Shown here: positions 46,208 through 56,670 of the stretch, in pieces
How the letters are laid out: every line of letters begins with the position of its first letter
Position numbering within the stretch: the first letter of the stretch is position 1
Assembly (NCBI RefSeq): GCF_018717645.1
Contig: NZ_JAFLHG010000013.1
Coordinates: forward strand, 40,959 to 104,958
Direction of reading: 5' to 3'
Length of the DNA stretch: 64,000 bases
Source of the DNA: Microbacterium flavum
Lineage (GTDB): Bacteria > Actinomycetota > Actinomycetes > Actinomycetales > Microbacteriaceae
The notes under the pieces: model-generated
What the model was told of the DNA's origin: nothing
The model's input: only the letters and a program-made list of their open reading frames with translations
Databases searched by the model: none
Position numbers and translations under genes: made by a program

Positions 46208-47359
46208 GTGCCAGCAGTGAACCTCGGGATGCCGCGTGTGCCGGACGTCCTCGCCCCGCGCCGCAAGACCCGTCAGATCAAGGTCGGGAAGGTGCTCGTC
46301 GGCGGCGACGCGCCGGTGAGCGTCCAGTCGATGACGACGACGCCGACGACCAACATCAACGCGACCCTCCAGCAGATCGCCGAGCTCACGGCATCCGGCT
46401 GCGAGATCGTGCGCGTCGCCGTCCCGAGCCAGGACGACGCGGATGTGCTGCACATCATCGCGAAGAAGAGCCAGATCCCGGTCATCGCCGACATCCACTT
46501 CCAGCCGAAGTACGTCTTCCAGGCGATCGACGCGGGCTGTGGAGCGGTGCGCGTGAACCCGGGCAACATCCGGAAGTTCGACGACCAGGTCGGTGCGATC
46601 GCGAAAGCGGCGAAGGATGCCGGCGTCTCGCTGCGCATCGGCGTCAACGCCGGGTCGCTCGACAAGCGTCTTCTGGAGAAGTACGGGAAGGCCACCCCCG
46701 AGGCGCTTGTGGAGAGCGCGGTCTGGGAGGCGTCGCTGTTCGAGGAGCACGACTTCCACGACTTCAAGATCTCCGTCAAGCACAACGACCCGATCGTCAT
46801 GGTGAAGGCGTACCGCATGCTCGCCGAGCGGGGGGACTGGCCCCTCCACCTCGGCGTCACCGAGGCCGGCCCCGCGTTCCAGGGCACGATCAAGAGCGCG
46901 ACCGCGTTCGGCATCCTGCTGGGGGAGGGCATCGGCGACACGATCCGCGTCTCGCTCTCAGCACCGCCGGCCGAGGAGGTCAAGGTCGGTCACCAGATCC
47001 TGCAGTCGCTCAACCTGCGCGAGCGCAAGCTCGAGATCGTCTCGTGCCCCTCCTGCGGCCGCGCCCAGGTCGACGTCTACACCCTGGCCGACGACGTCAC
47101 CGAGGGGCTCAAGGACATGACCGTGCCCCTGCGGGTCGCCGTCATGGGCTGCGTCGTCAACGGTCCCGGCGAGGCGCGCGAGGCCGACCTCGGGGTGGCA
47201 TCCGGCAACGGCAAGGGCCAGATCTTCGTCAAGGGCGAGGTCATCAAGACCGTTCCCGAGTCGGAGATCGTCGCCACGCTCATCGAAGAGGCGAACCGCC
47301 TCGCCGCCGAGATGGGCCCCGACGCCCGTACGGGCACCGCCCAGGTCATCACGGCCTGA
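46208..47359 (+). CDS. ispG: 4-hydroxy-3-methylbut-2-enyl diphosphate synthase IspG (GcpE)
   Basis: 383 residues. [16 protein letters not shown] is the family N-terminus; VRVNPGNI follows; the [4Fe-4S] ligands are in [11 protein letters not shown] and GCVVNGPGE. It reduces MEcPP to HMBPP in the MEP pathway. TAGGCT (46196-46201) ends 6 nt before GTG 46208, so the message is leaderless. Confidence 0.97.
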   Translation: MPAVNLGMPRVPDVLAPRRKTRQIKVGKVLVGGDAPVSVQSMTTTPTTNINATLQQIAELTASGCEIVRVAVPSQDDADVLHIIAKKSQIPVIADIHFQPKYVFQAIDAGCGAVRVNPGNIRKFDDQVGAIAKAAKDAGVSLRIGVNAGSLDKRLLEKYGKATPEALVESAVWEASLFEEHDFHDFKISVKHNDPIVMVKAYRMLAERGDWPLHLGVTEAGPAFQGTIKSATAFGILLGEGIGDTIRVSLSAPPAEEVKVGHQILQSLNLRERKLEIVSCPSCGRAQVDVYTLADDVTEGLKDMTVPLRVAVMGCVVNGPGEAREADLGVASGNGKGQIFVKGEVIKTVPESEIVATLIEEANRLAAEMGPDARTGTAQVITA

Positions 47360-47366
47360 GGGCACA

Positions 47367-47388
47367 CCCATGCCGTCTGCGGCATGGG
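47367..47388 (+). terminator. Hairpin downstream of ispG
   Basis: CCCATGCCG pairs exactly with CGGCATGGG over a TCTG tetraloop, 7 nt after the ispG stop. No clear U-tract. Probably an actinobacterial hairpin terminator. Confidence 0.6.
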
Positions 47389-47449
47389 CGTGATCGGATC
47401 GTTGCGGCTCCCCGTCGTGTACCGAGACCGCGTCTGCGACGATGGGGAC

Positions 47450-48499
47450 ATGAATGGATTCCCCCCGAGCCGTTTTGCGTTCGTCCTGGCCGCTGCGTCG
47501 ATCGTCCTCCTCGTCTCGGGGTGCGCCGGACCTGGTTCGGCGGATCCCGGGCTCTCGCCGACACCCAGCGTGTCCGTCTCCCCGACAGCCACGACGGCAC
47601 CGACCCCTGCCGTCCCGACCCTTGCCGTCCCGGCCTTCGCCGGCGACTGCGGGCTCATGGCCTCGGCTTCGGACCTCTCGGTCTCGGTGGAGCGGACGTT
47701 GGCCGATCCGGAGAACGGCACATCACCCGGTGTGCGGACCCTGGGCGGGACTTCGTGCGTATGGCGCGCGAACGACTTTCTGGGCGTTCGCGCTCACGCG
47801 CTTCCCACCGCGATCGTCCCGCAGGACGTTCAAGACTCCTACGCGACGCCGACGTGCGGCTCGTACACCTCCGACGGATACGGGTGCGGCGTCGCTGTCA
47901 GCAAGCGGGGTATCTGGATCCTCGTGTCCGTGGACTCCTACCTGATCGACGGCTCTCCGGCGACCGATGAGGTTCTGCGACGGCAGCTCGCCGCCGCGAC
48001 ACCCGTCTTCGAGAGCGCGATGTCCGACGCGACGACGCCGGCGCCTGTCGCCGCCGTTCCCGATGACGCGTGGTGGTCGCCCATCACCTGCGAACAGCTC
48101 GCCAGCGGTATCGACCTGACCGGCATCCTCGGATCGGACGACGTCCAATCAGGCTATCCGAGCGGGCTCGCGGCCACCTTCCCCGAGACGCTCGCCGAGG
48201 AGCGCGGGACGAGCATCTCGTGCGCGTGGAACGCGGCATCCGGGTCGGCGATCATCGTCCATGCCTCCCCGGGCGGTGCGGGCGGGTGGCAGATGATCCA
48301 GGACGAGTGGAGTGCGCGAAGCCCCCTCACCGCGATCACGATCCCGGGTGCGGAAGAAGCGTTCCGGGCGCAGGCGGGTCTTCGTCCCGAGAGCACATCC
48401 GTCATCGCGACGGACGGAACGAACGTGCTGCAGGTGATGGAGGCGCCGGACCCGGAATCGGCTGCGGGTCAGATCATCGCGGCATTCCCTCGCGATTGA
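47450..48499 (+). CDS. Two-domain lipoprotein, paralogue 2 of 3
   Basis: 349 residues from ATG 47450 (GACGAT box ends 6 nt before it). Lipobox VSGC gives Cys25. A Pro/Thr linker, then AGDCGLMASASDLSVSVE, VRTLGGTSCVWRA and CGSYTSDGYGCGVAVS in the first half; DAWWSPITCEQLASGIDLTGILGSDD and ISCAWNAASG in the second. Shares the layout and motif order of the genes at 45083 and 53100. Function unknown. Confidence 0.75.
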   Translation: MNGFPPSRFAFVLAAASIVLLVSGCAGPGSADPGLSPTPSVSVSPTATTAPTPAVPTLAVPAFAGDCGLMASASDLSVSVERTLADPENGTSPGVRTLGGTSCVWRANDFLGVRAHALPTAIVPQDVQDSYATPTCGSYTSDGYGCGVAVSKRGIWILVSVDSYLIDGSPATDEVLRRQLAAATPVFESAMSDATTPAPVAAVPDDAWWSPITCEQLASGIDLTGILGSDDVQSGYPSGLAATFPETLAEERGTSISCAWNAASGSAIIVHASPGGAGGWQMIQDEWSARSPLTAITIPGAEEAFRAQAGLRPESTSVIATDGTNVLQVMEAPDPESAAGQIIAAFPRD

Positions 48500-48617
48500 G
48501 ACGGCGGATCGAGCGGGTGGAGGGACGCCCGTTCTGCGACCGGGAACGGATCCTGCTCCGTGATGTCACGTCACGACGTGCGGGCAGGCCGCCCGCATCC
48601 GATAGCGTCGGGGTCCT

Positions 48618-49799
48618 ATGACCGAGACGGATGCCCCGCTGTCGCGCCCGATCGTCGCGGGCCTCGTCACGGTCCTCGTCGGCGTCACGAGTTCGTTCGC
48701 CGTCGTGCTGACGGGGCTCGGTGCCGTGGGCGCGACCCCCGCGCAAGCCGCCAGCGGACTGCTCGTCCTGTGCGTCACGATGGGCCTCGCCTCGATCGCC
48801 CTCTCGTGGCGCTATCGCATGCCGATCACGTCGGCCTGGTCGACCCCGGGAGCGGCCGTCCTGGCTGCGACCGGGGCAGTCGAAGGAGGATGGCCGGCGG
48901 CGGTGGGCGCGTTCTGCATCACGGCGGCGCTCATCCTGCTGACGGCCCTCTGGCCGCAGCTCGGGCGCCTCATCGCGCGTATTCCGCCGTCCATCGCCCA
49001 GGCGATGCTCGCGGGTGTGCTGCTCCCGCTCTGCCTCGCGCCCGTGTCCGGCCTCGTCAGCGCCCCGTGGGCCGTCGCGCCGGTCATCGTCACGTGGCTC
49101 GTTTGCGCGCGTCTCGCCCCGCGGTGGGCGGTGCCGCTCGCGTTCGCCGCGGCCGCCGTGGTCATCGGCATCCACGTCACGCTGACGGGTGCGACCCTGG
49201 ATGCCGGGAGCTTCCTGCCGCGGATCGAGCTCACCGCGCCGACGCTCACGTTCGGCGCCGTCGTCGGGCTGGCGCTGCCCTTGTTCCTCGTGACGATGGC
49301 GTCGCAGAACGTGCCGGGAATCGCGATCATGCGCAGCTTCGGGTACGAGGTGCCGTGGCGACCGGCCATGCTCGTGACGGGCCTCGGCACCGCGCTCGGT
49401 GCGCCCGCGGGCGCCCACGCGATCAACCTCGCCGCGATCAGCGCGGCCCTCGCGGCTGGACCTGATGCCGACCCCGACGCGAAACGCCGGTGGATCGCCG
49501 GGGTCTCGACGGGAGCGTGGGCGATCGTCGCGGGCGGGCTGTCCGCCGCGCTCGTCGCCCTCGTCGTCGTCGCGCCGGGCAGTCTCATCCCGGCCGTCGC
49601 AGGCGTGGCGCTGTTCGGCGCCTTCGGGTCCGCCGTGCAGCAGGCGATCGATGATCCGGGCGAGCGGATGCCGGCCGTCGTCACCTTCCTCGTCGCCGCC
49701 TCGGGCATCGTCGTCGCCGGGATCAGCGCCGCATTCTGGGCGCTGGTCGCGGGACTCGTGGTGCGGATCGTCCTGCACGCCAGACGGGCCCCTGCCTGA
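48618..49799 (+). CDS. benE: BenE-family benzoate/H+ symporter-like transporter
   Basis: 393 residues with about 12 helices. ITSAWSTPGAAVLAAT, IPPSIAQAMLAGVLLPLC, TMASQNVPGIAIMRSFGYEVPWRPAMLVTGLGTALGAPAGAHAINLAAISAA are BenE signatures. It should import aromatic acids or related purine-like substrates with protons; no benzoate catabolic genes adjoin. TAGCGT lies 9 nt before the ATG. Confidence 0.88.
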   Translation: MTETDAPLSRPIVAGLVTVLVGVTSSFAVVLTGLGAVGATPAQAASGLLVLCVTMGLASIALSWRYRMPITSAWSTPGAAVLAATGAVEGGWPAAVGAFCITAALILLTALWPQLGRLIARIPPSIAQAMLAGVLLPLCLAPVSGLVSAPWAVAPVIVTWLVCARLAPRWAVPLAFAAAAVVIGIHVTLTGATLDAGSFLPRIELTAPTLTFGAVVGLALPLFLVTMASQNVPGIAIMRSFGYEVPWRPAMLVTGLGTALGAPAGAHAINLAAISAALAAGPDADPDAKRRWIAGVSTGAWAIVAGGLSAALVALVVVAPGSLIPAVAGVALFGAFGSAVQQAIDDPGERMPAVVTFLVAASGIVVAGISAAFWALVAGLVVRIVLHARRAPA

Positions 49800-49812
49800 G
49801 CAGGAGCCCGTC
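49783..49812 (+). terminator. Hairpin at the end of benE
   Basis: GACGGGC plus CCCTGC pairs with GCAGG plus GCCCGTC across the benE stop codon, with one bulge. It separates benE from the convergent aceA gene. Confidence 0.55.
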
Positions 49813-49832
49813 CGATGCGGTGAGTCCGCGCG

Positions 49833-51425
49833 TCAGAACTGGTTCATCGTGTTGTGCGCGCCGCCGGCCTTGAGGGCCGCGTCGCCCGCGAAGTACTCCT
49901 TGTGGTTATCGCCGATGTCGGAGCCCGCCATGTTCTGGTGCCGCACCGTCGCGATGCCCTCGCGGATCTCGCGTCGCTGCACACCCCGCACGTAGGCCAG
50001 CATGCCCTCGTCGCCGAAGTACCCCTTGGCCAGGTCATCCGTCGACAGCGCCGCCGTGTGGTACGTCGGCAGGGTGATCAGGTGGTGGAAGATGCCGGCG
50101 CGCGCCGACCCGTCCTTCTGGAACGTGCGGATCTTCTCGTCGGCCAGACGGGCCAGCTCCGTGTCGTCGTACGAGATGTTCATGAGGTCTGCGCGGTCGT
50201 ACGCCGTGACATCCGCCCCCTGCGCGGCGAGCGCGTCGTAGGCCTGCTGGCGGAAGTTGAGCGTCCAGTTGAACGACGGGCTGTTGTTGTACACGAGCTT
50301 CGCGTTCGGGATCACCTTGCGGATCTCGTCCACCATGCCCGCGATCTGCTCGACGTGCGGCTTCTCCGTCTCGATCCAGAGCAGGTCGGCACCACCCTGG
50401 AGCGCGGTGATGCAGTCGAGCACGCAGCGCTCCTCGCCGGTCCCGGGGCGGAACTGGTAGAGGTTGGATGCCAGGCGCTTCGGCCGCAGCAGCCGGCCCT
50501 CGCGCCGGATGATCACGTCGCCGTCGCTGAGGTCACCCGCCTCGATCTCCTCGACGTCGAGGAACGCGTTGTACTGGTCTCCGAGGTCGCCGGGCTCCGA
50601 GGAGACGGCGAGCTTCTGGGTGAGGCCGGCTCCCAGCGAGTCGGTGCGGGCGACGATCACGCCGTTGTCGATGCCGAGCTCGAGGAACGCGTAGCGCACC
50701 GCGTTGACCTTCGCGAGGAAGTCCTCGTGGGGGACCGTGACCTTGCCGTCCTGGTGGCCGCACTGCTTCTCGTCCGACACCTGGTTCTCGATCTGGATGG
50801 CGCACGCGCCCGCCTCGATCATCTTCTTGGCGAGGAGGTAGGTGGCCTCGGGGTTGCCGAACCCGGCGTCGATGTCGGCGATGATCGGAACGACGTGCGT
50901 CTCGTACGTGTCGATCTGGCTCTGGATGAACTCGACGGCGGTCTCGTCGCCGGCGGCGCGTGCATCGTCCAGCTTGGTGAACAGGAGGTCGAGCTCACGC
51001 GCGTCGGCCTGACGCAGGAACGTGTAGAGCTCCTCGATCAGGGCCGGCACGGCCGTCTTCTCGTGCATCGACTGGTCGGGGAGCGGGCCGAACTCCGAAC
51101 GGAGCGCCGCGACCATCCAGCCGGAGAGGTAGAGGTAGCGCTTGTTCGTGGACTTCAGGTGCTTCTTGATCGAGATCAGCTTCTGCTGGCCGATGAAGCC
51201 GTGCCAGACCCCGAGCGACTGCGTGTAGACCGAGGAATCGGCGTCATACTCGACCATGTCGCGGCGCATGATGTCGGCGGTGTACTGGGCGATCTCGAGT
51301 CCGGTGCGGAACCGGTTCTGCAGTCGCATCCGCGCGACGTACTCGGGGTCGATCGCATCCCAGCTCGGGCCGTTCTGTTCCTTGAGAGCCGTGATCGCCA
51401 GGGTGGCGTCGGTGTAGGCGGTCAT
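49833..51425 (-). CDS. aceA: Isocitrate lyase (long form)
   Basis: 530 residues from ATG 51425. The catalytic loop is SDEKQCGHQDGK (KQCGH in place of the KKCGH of E. coli-type enzymes), and IIADIDAGFGNP and WIETEKP bind Mg and substrate. The length is that of the Pseudomonas-type long isocitrate lyase (about 530) rather than the 430-residue form. It splits isocitrate in the glyoxylate shunt for growth on acetate or fatty acids, and an acetate transporter is encoded at 61201. No malate synthase is nearby. Confidence 0.95.
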   Translation of the reverse strand: MTAYTDATLAITALKEQNGPSWDAIDPEYVARMRLQNRFRTGLEIAQYTADIMRRDMVEYDADSSVYTQSLGVWHGFIGQQKLISIKKHLKSTNKRYLYLSGWMVAALRSEFGPLPDQSMHEKTAVPALIEELYTFLRQADARELDLLFTKLDDARAAGDETAVEFIQSQIDTYETHVVPIIADIDAGFGNPEATYLLAKKMIEAGACAIQIENQVSDEKQCGHQDGKVTVPHEDFLAKVNAVRYAFLELGIDNGVIVARTDSLGAGLTQKLAVSSEPGDLGDQYNAFLDVEEIEAGDLSDGDVIIRREGRLLRPKRLASNLYQFRPGTGEERCVLDCITALQGGADLLWIETEKPHVEQIAGMVDEIRKVIPNAKLVYNNSPSFNWTLNFRQQAYDALAAQGADVTAYDRADLMNISYDDTELARLADEKIRTFQKDGSARAGIFHHLITLPTYHTAALSTDDLAKGYFGDEGMLAYVRGVQRREIREGIATVRHQNMAGSDIGDNHKEYFAGDAALKAGGAHNTMNQF

Positions 51426-51525
51426 TGTGGGTCCTTTGCAGTGGTCTTCCGCTCGCGGAGCGGGTGGCGTTGGAACCACTGTGCGCCAAGTTTCAGACCT
51501 CTTCCGGCCATTCGGCGTGTGAAAT

Positions 51526-53007
51526 TCAGCCGTCTTTCTGCTCTCCGGAAGACATCGGGGTCGCGACGCGGAACACACAGGTGCCTTCGGCGATGGATGC
51601 CGTGACGAGCGTCACCTGGACGGCGCTTCCCGGCGCGGCATCCAGCCCGCTCACCTTCGCCTCCACCGGGGGTTCGGTGAGCTGAACCCGAGCGCCGTCG
51701 CCCCGCAGCGCCAGGACCACCCCCGGGAAGGTCTCGCCTTCGCGCCCATGCAGGAGCGCGGCCTCGACTCGATCGAGGGCGCCCGCATCCAGCTGGGACG
51801 CCTTCTGCGTCGAACGGCTCATGATCGCCGGGAGGTCGTGAAGCGAGGACCGCGCCCACTCGGGGACGGCGCGGCCCTGGACGAGCGCCTCGCAGACGAC
51901 GAGCGACCAGCGGTCGACGAGGCGCCGCAGGGGCGCGGTCGTGTGGGCGTACGGCGCGCCGATCGCCGCCTGGATGTTCTCGGCGGGCACGTCGCCGTCG
52001 AAGGCGAGGTAGCCGGCGCCGCGGAACAGCCCCGCCGCGTACTCCTTGACCGCGCGGGCGGTGGGGGATCCGTCGAGGCTCCGCAGGTAGTCGCCATAGC
52101 CGACGTCGGTCCGCCACGGGATGCCGAGGGCAACCGTCTGCGCGCGGAACTCCGCGATGTCGTCGGCGTCGGCGGGCGGCATCGTGCGGAGGATCCCCAC
52201 CCGTCCGGCGATCATGATCCCGGCGGCGGCCATGCCCGTGAGAAGCGACACGTGGGCGTTGGCGTCCTCGAGCGGAACGCCGGCATCGATCTCGAGGTCG
52301 TAGCCGATCCCGTCCGGCGTCTCGACCGGGACGACCCGCGCCTCGGGGATGTTCAGGCTTGCGCCGCCCCGCTCGCGCTCCCGTTCCGCGCGCTGCGCGC
52401 CGAACCACGGCATCGCACGAAGCGATCCGGGCGCATCGCCGCGGTCGATCGCCTGCTGGGCGTCCTCGTACGACCACTGCGCGCGCGAGCGCACGATCGC
52501 GCGGACGAGTGTCGTCTCGACCGGCCGCGCGCCGTCGTCGAGGACGAAGCGCCAGACGAACGCGCGACGGTCGACGCCCGGCAGAAGAGAGGCCGCGCCG
52601 TCGCCGAGGACCGGCGGGTGGAGGGGGATGCGCCCGTCGGGGGCGTACATCGTCTGCCCCCGACGGCGCGTCTCCGCATCCAGGGCCAGACCGGGAGCCA
52701 CGAAGGCGGGCACGTCGGCGATCGCATAGTGCAGGACGGCGCCGGAGCCGGTGCGCTCGAGGTGGAGGGCCTGGTCGAGGTCGGTGGAGCCGACCGGGTC
52801 GATGGTGAGGAACTCCACATCGCGAAGATCCGCGAGCCCGGATGCCGCGGGGTCGAGGGGAACGGCGCGAGCAGCGGCGTCGGCTTCGGCGACGGCGTCC
52901 GGTGGATAGTCCTCGGACAGGCCCAGCGACTCCCGCAGTGCGAGGAGCGAGGCGGCCAGCTCGCCGCGGGCGGGAGTCGGAGCGAGACGGGGTCGGCGGG
53001 GCGGCAC
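51526..53007 (-). CDS. RNB-domain (RNase II/R-like) exoribonuclease
   Basis: 493 residues from GTG 53007; a longer ATG 53031 start exists, but TACACT ends exactly 6 nt before the GTG. The catalytic motif is FLTIDPVGSTDLDQALHL: the first three Asp of RNase II are kept and the fourth is Gln. PYAHTTAPLRRLVDRW is the RNB C-terminal motif. The cold-shock domains of full RNase II/R are missing or much reduced, as in the short actinobacterial class. It likely degrades RNA 3' to 5'. Divergent from the third lipoprotein paralogue. Confidence 0.88.
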   Translation of the reverse strand: MPPRRPRLAPTPARGELAASLLALRESLGLSEDYPPDAVAEADAAARAVPLDPAASGLADLRDVEFLTIDPVGSTDLDQALHLERTGSGAVLHYAIADVPAFVAPGLALDAETRRRGQTMYAPDGRIPLHPPVLGDGAASLLPGVDRRAFVWRFVLDDGARPVETTLVRAIVRSRAQWSYEDAQQAIDRGDAPGSLRAMPWFGAQRAERERERGGASLNIPEARVVPVETPDGIGYDLEIDAGVPLEDANAHVSLLTGMAAAGIMIAGRVGILRTMPPADADDIAEFRAQTVALGIPWRTDVGYGDYLRSLDGSPTARAVKEYAAGLFRGAGYLAFDGDVPAENIQAAIGAPYAHTTAPLRRLVDRWSLVVCEALVQGRAVPEWARSSLHDLPAIMSRSTQKASQLDAGALDRVEAALLHGREGETFPGVVLALRGDGARVQLTEPPVEAKVSGLDAAPGSAVQVTLVTASIAEGTCVFRVATPMSSGEQKDG

Positions 53008-53099
53008 GGGGCCAGTGTAGGTGCGGCGCATCCGTCGGGCGGATCCCCTTGCGCACGCCGCACACCACGTGCACAGACTGGGCCGGTTACGATTCTCGG

Positions 53100-54155
53100 G
53101 TGAGTGCTGCGAGGTCGAGGTCCGTGTCCGTACCGGTGGCCGTGGCCTCTCTGCTCCTCGTCGCGGGGATGCTCTCCGGCTGCACCGGCGCCGACGCCGA
53201 CGACGCGATCGCGCCGCCGAGCGGCTCCGCGTCGCCGAGCGAGAGCCCACGTCCGACGCCCTCGGCATCCCCGACGCCACCCGCTCCCGTCTCGCCGGTC
53301 GCGGGCGGATGCCCCGCGCTGGCGGCATCGGATGCCGTCGTCGCGGCATCGGGCGGCGTGCAGCGTGTCACGACGCTCGATCAGATGTGGCACATCGCCA
53401 TCGAGACCGAGGGCGGTCTCGCCTGCTCCCTCCTCACTTCGCGTCTCGCGGTCGACGCCTATCTGCTGCCCACCTCCCTGGCCACGGGCAGGATCGCCGC
53501 CCTCCTGGCCGCTCCGACGTGCGACCGAGGCGCCGGGAGCATGGAATGCCACGCCTCCGCGCCCGGCGCCGGCCAGACAGCGCTCGTCGCGGCGTCCTTC
53601 CCCACGTCGGTCGATGACGCGACGGCACTGGGCGAACTGGGTGGGATCGCCGCGGCCGTGGCGGCCTCGGCGACCGAGGGCACGCCGGCGCCGACCCGCG
53701 CGACGACGTGGAGCCACCCGCTCGACTGCCGTGCGATCGGGGAGACGATCGGGGTCACGTCCCTCCTCGGCTCCGACGAGGCGCGCACCGCGCTGGGGGC
53801 GCCCCCGGCGGCCACCGTCGACGGGGAGCTCGCCATCGCGTCATCCACGACCGCGCGCTGCGACTGGACGCGCACCCCGACCCAGAAGGGCGACCGCGGA
53901 TCCGAGTTCAGCGTGATCTCCGTGCCCGGCGGTGCGTGGGCCTGGAAGACGCTGGCCGCCAGCGTGTCCGATGCCGTCGACACGATGGTCGGCGGGCATC
54001 CCGCCCGTGTGACCTCGCGGGGCGAGGTGTACCTCTCCGACGGCGTGAACATCCTGCACCTGCAGGGTCAGCGGCTCGCGGGTGTGAGCGTCGTCGACAC
54101 GGCGCTCGGGGTGCTGTCGGTCATCGCCAAGAAGGATGCCGGGTCCCGCGGCTAA
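53100..54155 (+). CDS. Two-domain lipoprotein, paralogue 3 of 3
   Basis: 351 residues from GTG 53100; TACGAT ends 6 nt before it. Lipobox LSGC gives Cys28. The Ser/Pro linker is followed by [29 protein letters not shown] and [13 protein letters not shown], then [25 protein letters not shown] and ARCDWTRTP. Same order of Cys motifs as the genes at 45083 and 47450. Function unknown. Confidence 0.75.
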   Translation: MSAARSRSVSVPVAVASLLLVAGMLSGCTGADADDAIAPPSGSASPSESPRPTPSASPTPPAPVSPVAGGCPALAASDAVVAASGGVQRVTTLDQMWHIAIETEGGLACSLLTSRLAVDAYLLPTSLATGRIAALLAAPTCDRGAGSMECHASAPGAGQTALVAASFPTSVDDATALGELGGIAAAVAASATEGTPAPTRATTWSHPLDCRAIGETIGVTSLLGSDEARTALGAPPAATVDGELAIASSTTARCDWTRTPTQKGDRGSEFSVISVPGGAWAWKTLAASVSDAVDTMVGGHPARVTSRGEVYLSDGVNILHLQGQRLAGVSVVDTALGVLSVIAKKDAGSRG

Positions 54156-54166
54156 GCTTGTCGCTC

Positions 54167-55933
54167 GTGGTCACCCGTCTCTCCTCCTTCTTCGTCCGCA
54201 CGCTCCGCGAAGACCCGGCTCAGGCCGAGGTCGCGAGCCACAAGCTGCTGATCCGCGCCGGGTACATCCGTCCGCAGGCGGCCGGCATCTTCGCGTGGCT
54301 CCCGCTCGGTCTGCGCGTCAAGGCGAAGATCGAGACGATCGTCCGCGACGAGATGGCGGCCGCGGGAGCGCAGGAAGTGCACTTCCCCGCTCTGATGCCG
54401 CGCGAGGCATATGAGGCGACGGGGCGGTGGGAGGAGTACGGCGACCTGCTGTTCCGCCTGCAGGACCGCAAGAACGGCGACTACCTCCTCGCCCCGACGC
54501 ACGAGGAGGCGTTCACCCTGCTCGTCAAAGACCTCTACTCGTCGTACAAGGATCTCCCCGTCACGCTGTACCAGATCCAGGACAAGTACCGGGATGAGGC
54601 CCGGCCGCGCGCGGGCCTTCTGCGCGGGCGCGAGTTCACGATGAAGGATGCCTACTCCTTCGACTACACCGATGCGGGACTGGACGCCTCGTACCAGGCC
54701 CAGCGCGACGCGTACGAGCGGATCTTCCAGCGCCTCGGCCTCGAGTACGTGATCGTGCAGGCGGATGCCGGGGCGATGGGCGGCTCCAAGTCCGAGGAGT
54801 TCCTCCACCCGACCGCGGTCGGCGAGGACACGTTCGTGCGCTCGGACGGCGGCTACGCGGCCAACGTAGAGGCTTTCGAGACGGTGGCGCCCGAGCCTGT
54901 CGCGGTCGACGGAATGCCCGAGCCCGTGATCTTCGACTCGCCGGACACTCCCACGATCGACACTCTCGTCGCGCACACCAACGCCGTCCTGGGCACGTCG
55001 GAGCGCGCCTTCACGGCGGCCGACACGCTGAAGAACGTCGTGCTCGCCCTCACCCACCTCGACGGCACGCGGGAGCTCGTCGTCGTCGGCCTCCCCGGTG
55101 ACCGCGATGTCGACGACAAGCGCGCGGAGGTCGTCTTCGCGCCGGCTGCGGTCGACCCCGCCACGCCCGAGGACTTCGAGAAGAACCCGCTGCTCGTCAA
55201 GGGCTACATCGGTCCCTGGTCGCCCGAGGGCGCCATCCTCGGGGAGGAGTCGGCGACCGGCATCCGGTACCTCCTCGACCCGCGCGTCGCCGACGGCACC
55301 GTCTGGATCACCGGCGCGAACGTCGACCAGAAGCACGTGCACTCGCTCGTCGCCGGCCGCGACTTCGGCACGGACGGGTTCGTCGAGATCGCGAGCGTTC
55401 GCGAGGGCGATCCCGCGCCGGACGGCTCCGGGCCTGTCACGCTCGCGCGCGGTATGGAGATCGGCCACGTCTTCCAGCTCGGCCGGAAGTACGCCGAGGC
55501 GCTCGGGCTCAAGGTCCTCGATGAGAACGGCAAGCTCGTCACCGTCACGATGGGGTCCTACGGCATCGGTGTGACCCGGATCCTCGCGATCCTCGCCGAG
55601 CTCAACAACGACGACAAGGGCCTGATCTGGCCAGAGTCCGTGGCGCCGTTCGACGTGCAGGTGGTCGCCACCGGGCGCGACGAGGCGGCGTTCGCCCTCG
55701 CCGCGCAGGTGTCGGACGAGCTGGATGCCGCGGGCCTCGACGTCCTCTACGACGACCGCAAGAAGGTCTCCCCGGGCGTGAAGTTCGGTGACGCGGAGCT
55801 CATCGGCGTCCCCTGGATCGTGATCGTCGGGCGGGGAGCCGCCGACGGCGAGGTCGAGCTGTGGGAGCGTCGTTCGGGCGAGCGGACCGTGCTGCCCGCT
55901 GCGGACGCGACGGCCCGGCTGTCACGTCGCTGA
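54167..55933 (+). CDS. proS: Prolyl-tRNA synthetase (bacterial type)
   Basis: 588 residues from GTG 54167; an in-frame TTG at 54158 is an alternative. Class II motifs: [56 protein letters not shown] and [16 protein letters not shown]. The INS editing domain sits between (about 225-400), so mischarged Ala-tRNA-Pro can be cleared. TAAGCT at 54153-54158 is a likely -10. Confidence 0.96.
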   Translation: MVTRLSSFFVRTLREDPAQAEVASHKLLIRAGYIRPQAAGIFAWLPLGLRVKAKIETIVRDEMAAAGAQEVHFPALMPREAYEATGRWEEYGDLLFRLQDRKNGDYLLAPTHEEAFTLLVKDLYSSYKDLPVTLYQIQDKYRDEARPRAGLLRGREFTMKDAYSFDYTDAGLDASYQAQRDAYERIFQRLGLEYVIVQADAGAMGGSKSEEFLHPTAVGEDTFVRSDGGYAANVEAFETVAPEPVAVDGMPEPVIFDSPDTPTIDTLVAHTNAVLGTSERAFTAADTLKNVVLALTHLDGTRELVVVGLPGDRDVDDKRAEVVFAPAAVDPATPEDFEKNPLLVKGYIGPWSPEGAILGEESATGIRYLLDPRVADGTVWITGANVDQKHVHSLVAGRDFGTDGFVEIASVREGDPAPDGSGPVTLARGMEIGHVFQLGRKYAEALGLKVLDENGKLVTVTMGSYGIGVTRILAILAELNNDDKGLIWPESVAPFDVQVVATGRDEAAFALAAQVSDELDAAGLDVLYDDRKKVSPGVKFGDAELIGVPWIVIVGRGAADGEVELWERRSGERTVLPAADATARLSRR

Positions 55934-55968
55934 GCCGCGGAGCCGAGGAGCCGGAATGAGGAGAACCG

Positions 55969-56304
55969 ATGAGTGAGACACCCGCCGTGCCCGCCCCCGT
56001 CGCCCGCTTCGTCGCGGCGATCAACGCGGCCGACACCGACGCCTTCGTCGCCGTGTTCGCCGACGACGGCTTCGTCGAGGACTGGGGCACCATGTACGCC
56101 GGGCCGGCGGCCGTTCGCCGGTGGGCGGGTTCGGACGCGATCGGCGCCGGGGCGCAGATGACGATCCTCTCCGCGAGCACCGAGGGGGAGGTCACCACCA
56201 CGCGCTTCGATTGGCGCAGTCGTGTGTTCACCGGCCAGTCGGCCGGCATCTTCACGCTGCGGGGCGACGAGATCGTCGGCTTCGTCATCCCCTCCGGGCA
56301 CTGA
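55969..56304 (+). CDS. SnoaL/NTF2-like small protein
   Basis: 111 residues. VARFVAAINAADTDAFVAVFADDGFVEDWGTMYAGPAAVRRW and a TTTRFDWRSRVFTGQSAGIFTLRGDEIVGFVI sheet form the NTF2-like cone fold. Such proteins act as isomerases, hydrolases or ligand binders; no catalytic set is clear. GAGGAGA-type sequence lies ahead of the ATG. Confidence 0.82.
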   Translation: MSETPAVPAPVARFVAAINAADTDAFVAVFADDGFVEDWGTMYAGPAAVRRWAGSDAIGAGAQMTILSASTEGEVTTTRFDWRSRVFTGQSAGIFTLRGDEIVGFVIPSGH

Positions 56305-56332
56305 GGGGCGCGAGCGACGTGCGGGCGCTGCT

Positions 56333-56670
56333 TCAGCGCGCGGTCGCCTCGAGGTAGGCCAGGATCGCGCGCACGCGCCGGTTGTCGTCCGGCGAGTCGG
56401 GCAGTGAGAGCTTCGTGAAGATGCTGCCGGTGTGGGTCTCGACGGTGCGCTCCGACAGGAACAGGCGCTGCGCGATGGCGGCGTTGGACCATCCCTCCGC
56501 CATCAGCGCGAGGACGTCCCGCTCGCGCGGGGTCAGGGCGGCCAGGACGGAGGAGGCACCCGCGGCGCCGAGCAGTCGCGTGACGACCTCGGGGTCGAGC
56601 GCCGTGCCGCCGGCGGCGACCCGGCTGAGTGCCGTCAGGAACTCGTCCACGTCGAGCACCCGGTCCTTCT
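56333..56670 (-). pseudogene. NarL/LuxR-type response regulator, C-terminal remnant
   Basis: Only the end of a response regulator is present: [29 protein letters not shown] (end of receiver) and [43 protein letters not shown] (LuxR helix-turn-helix). Upstream of about 56670 the frame no longer resembles a receiver domain; the phospho-acceptor half is gone and no proper start is seen. The break coincides with the start of another truncated gene on the other strand. Confidence 0.75.
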
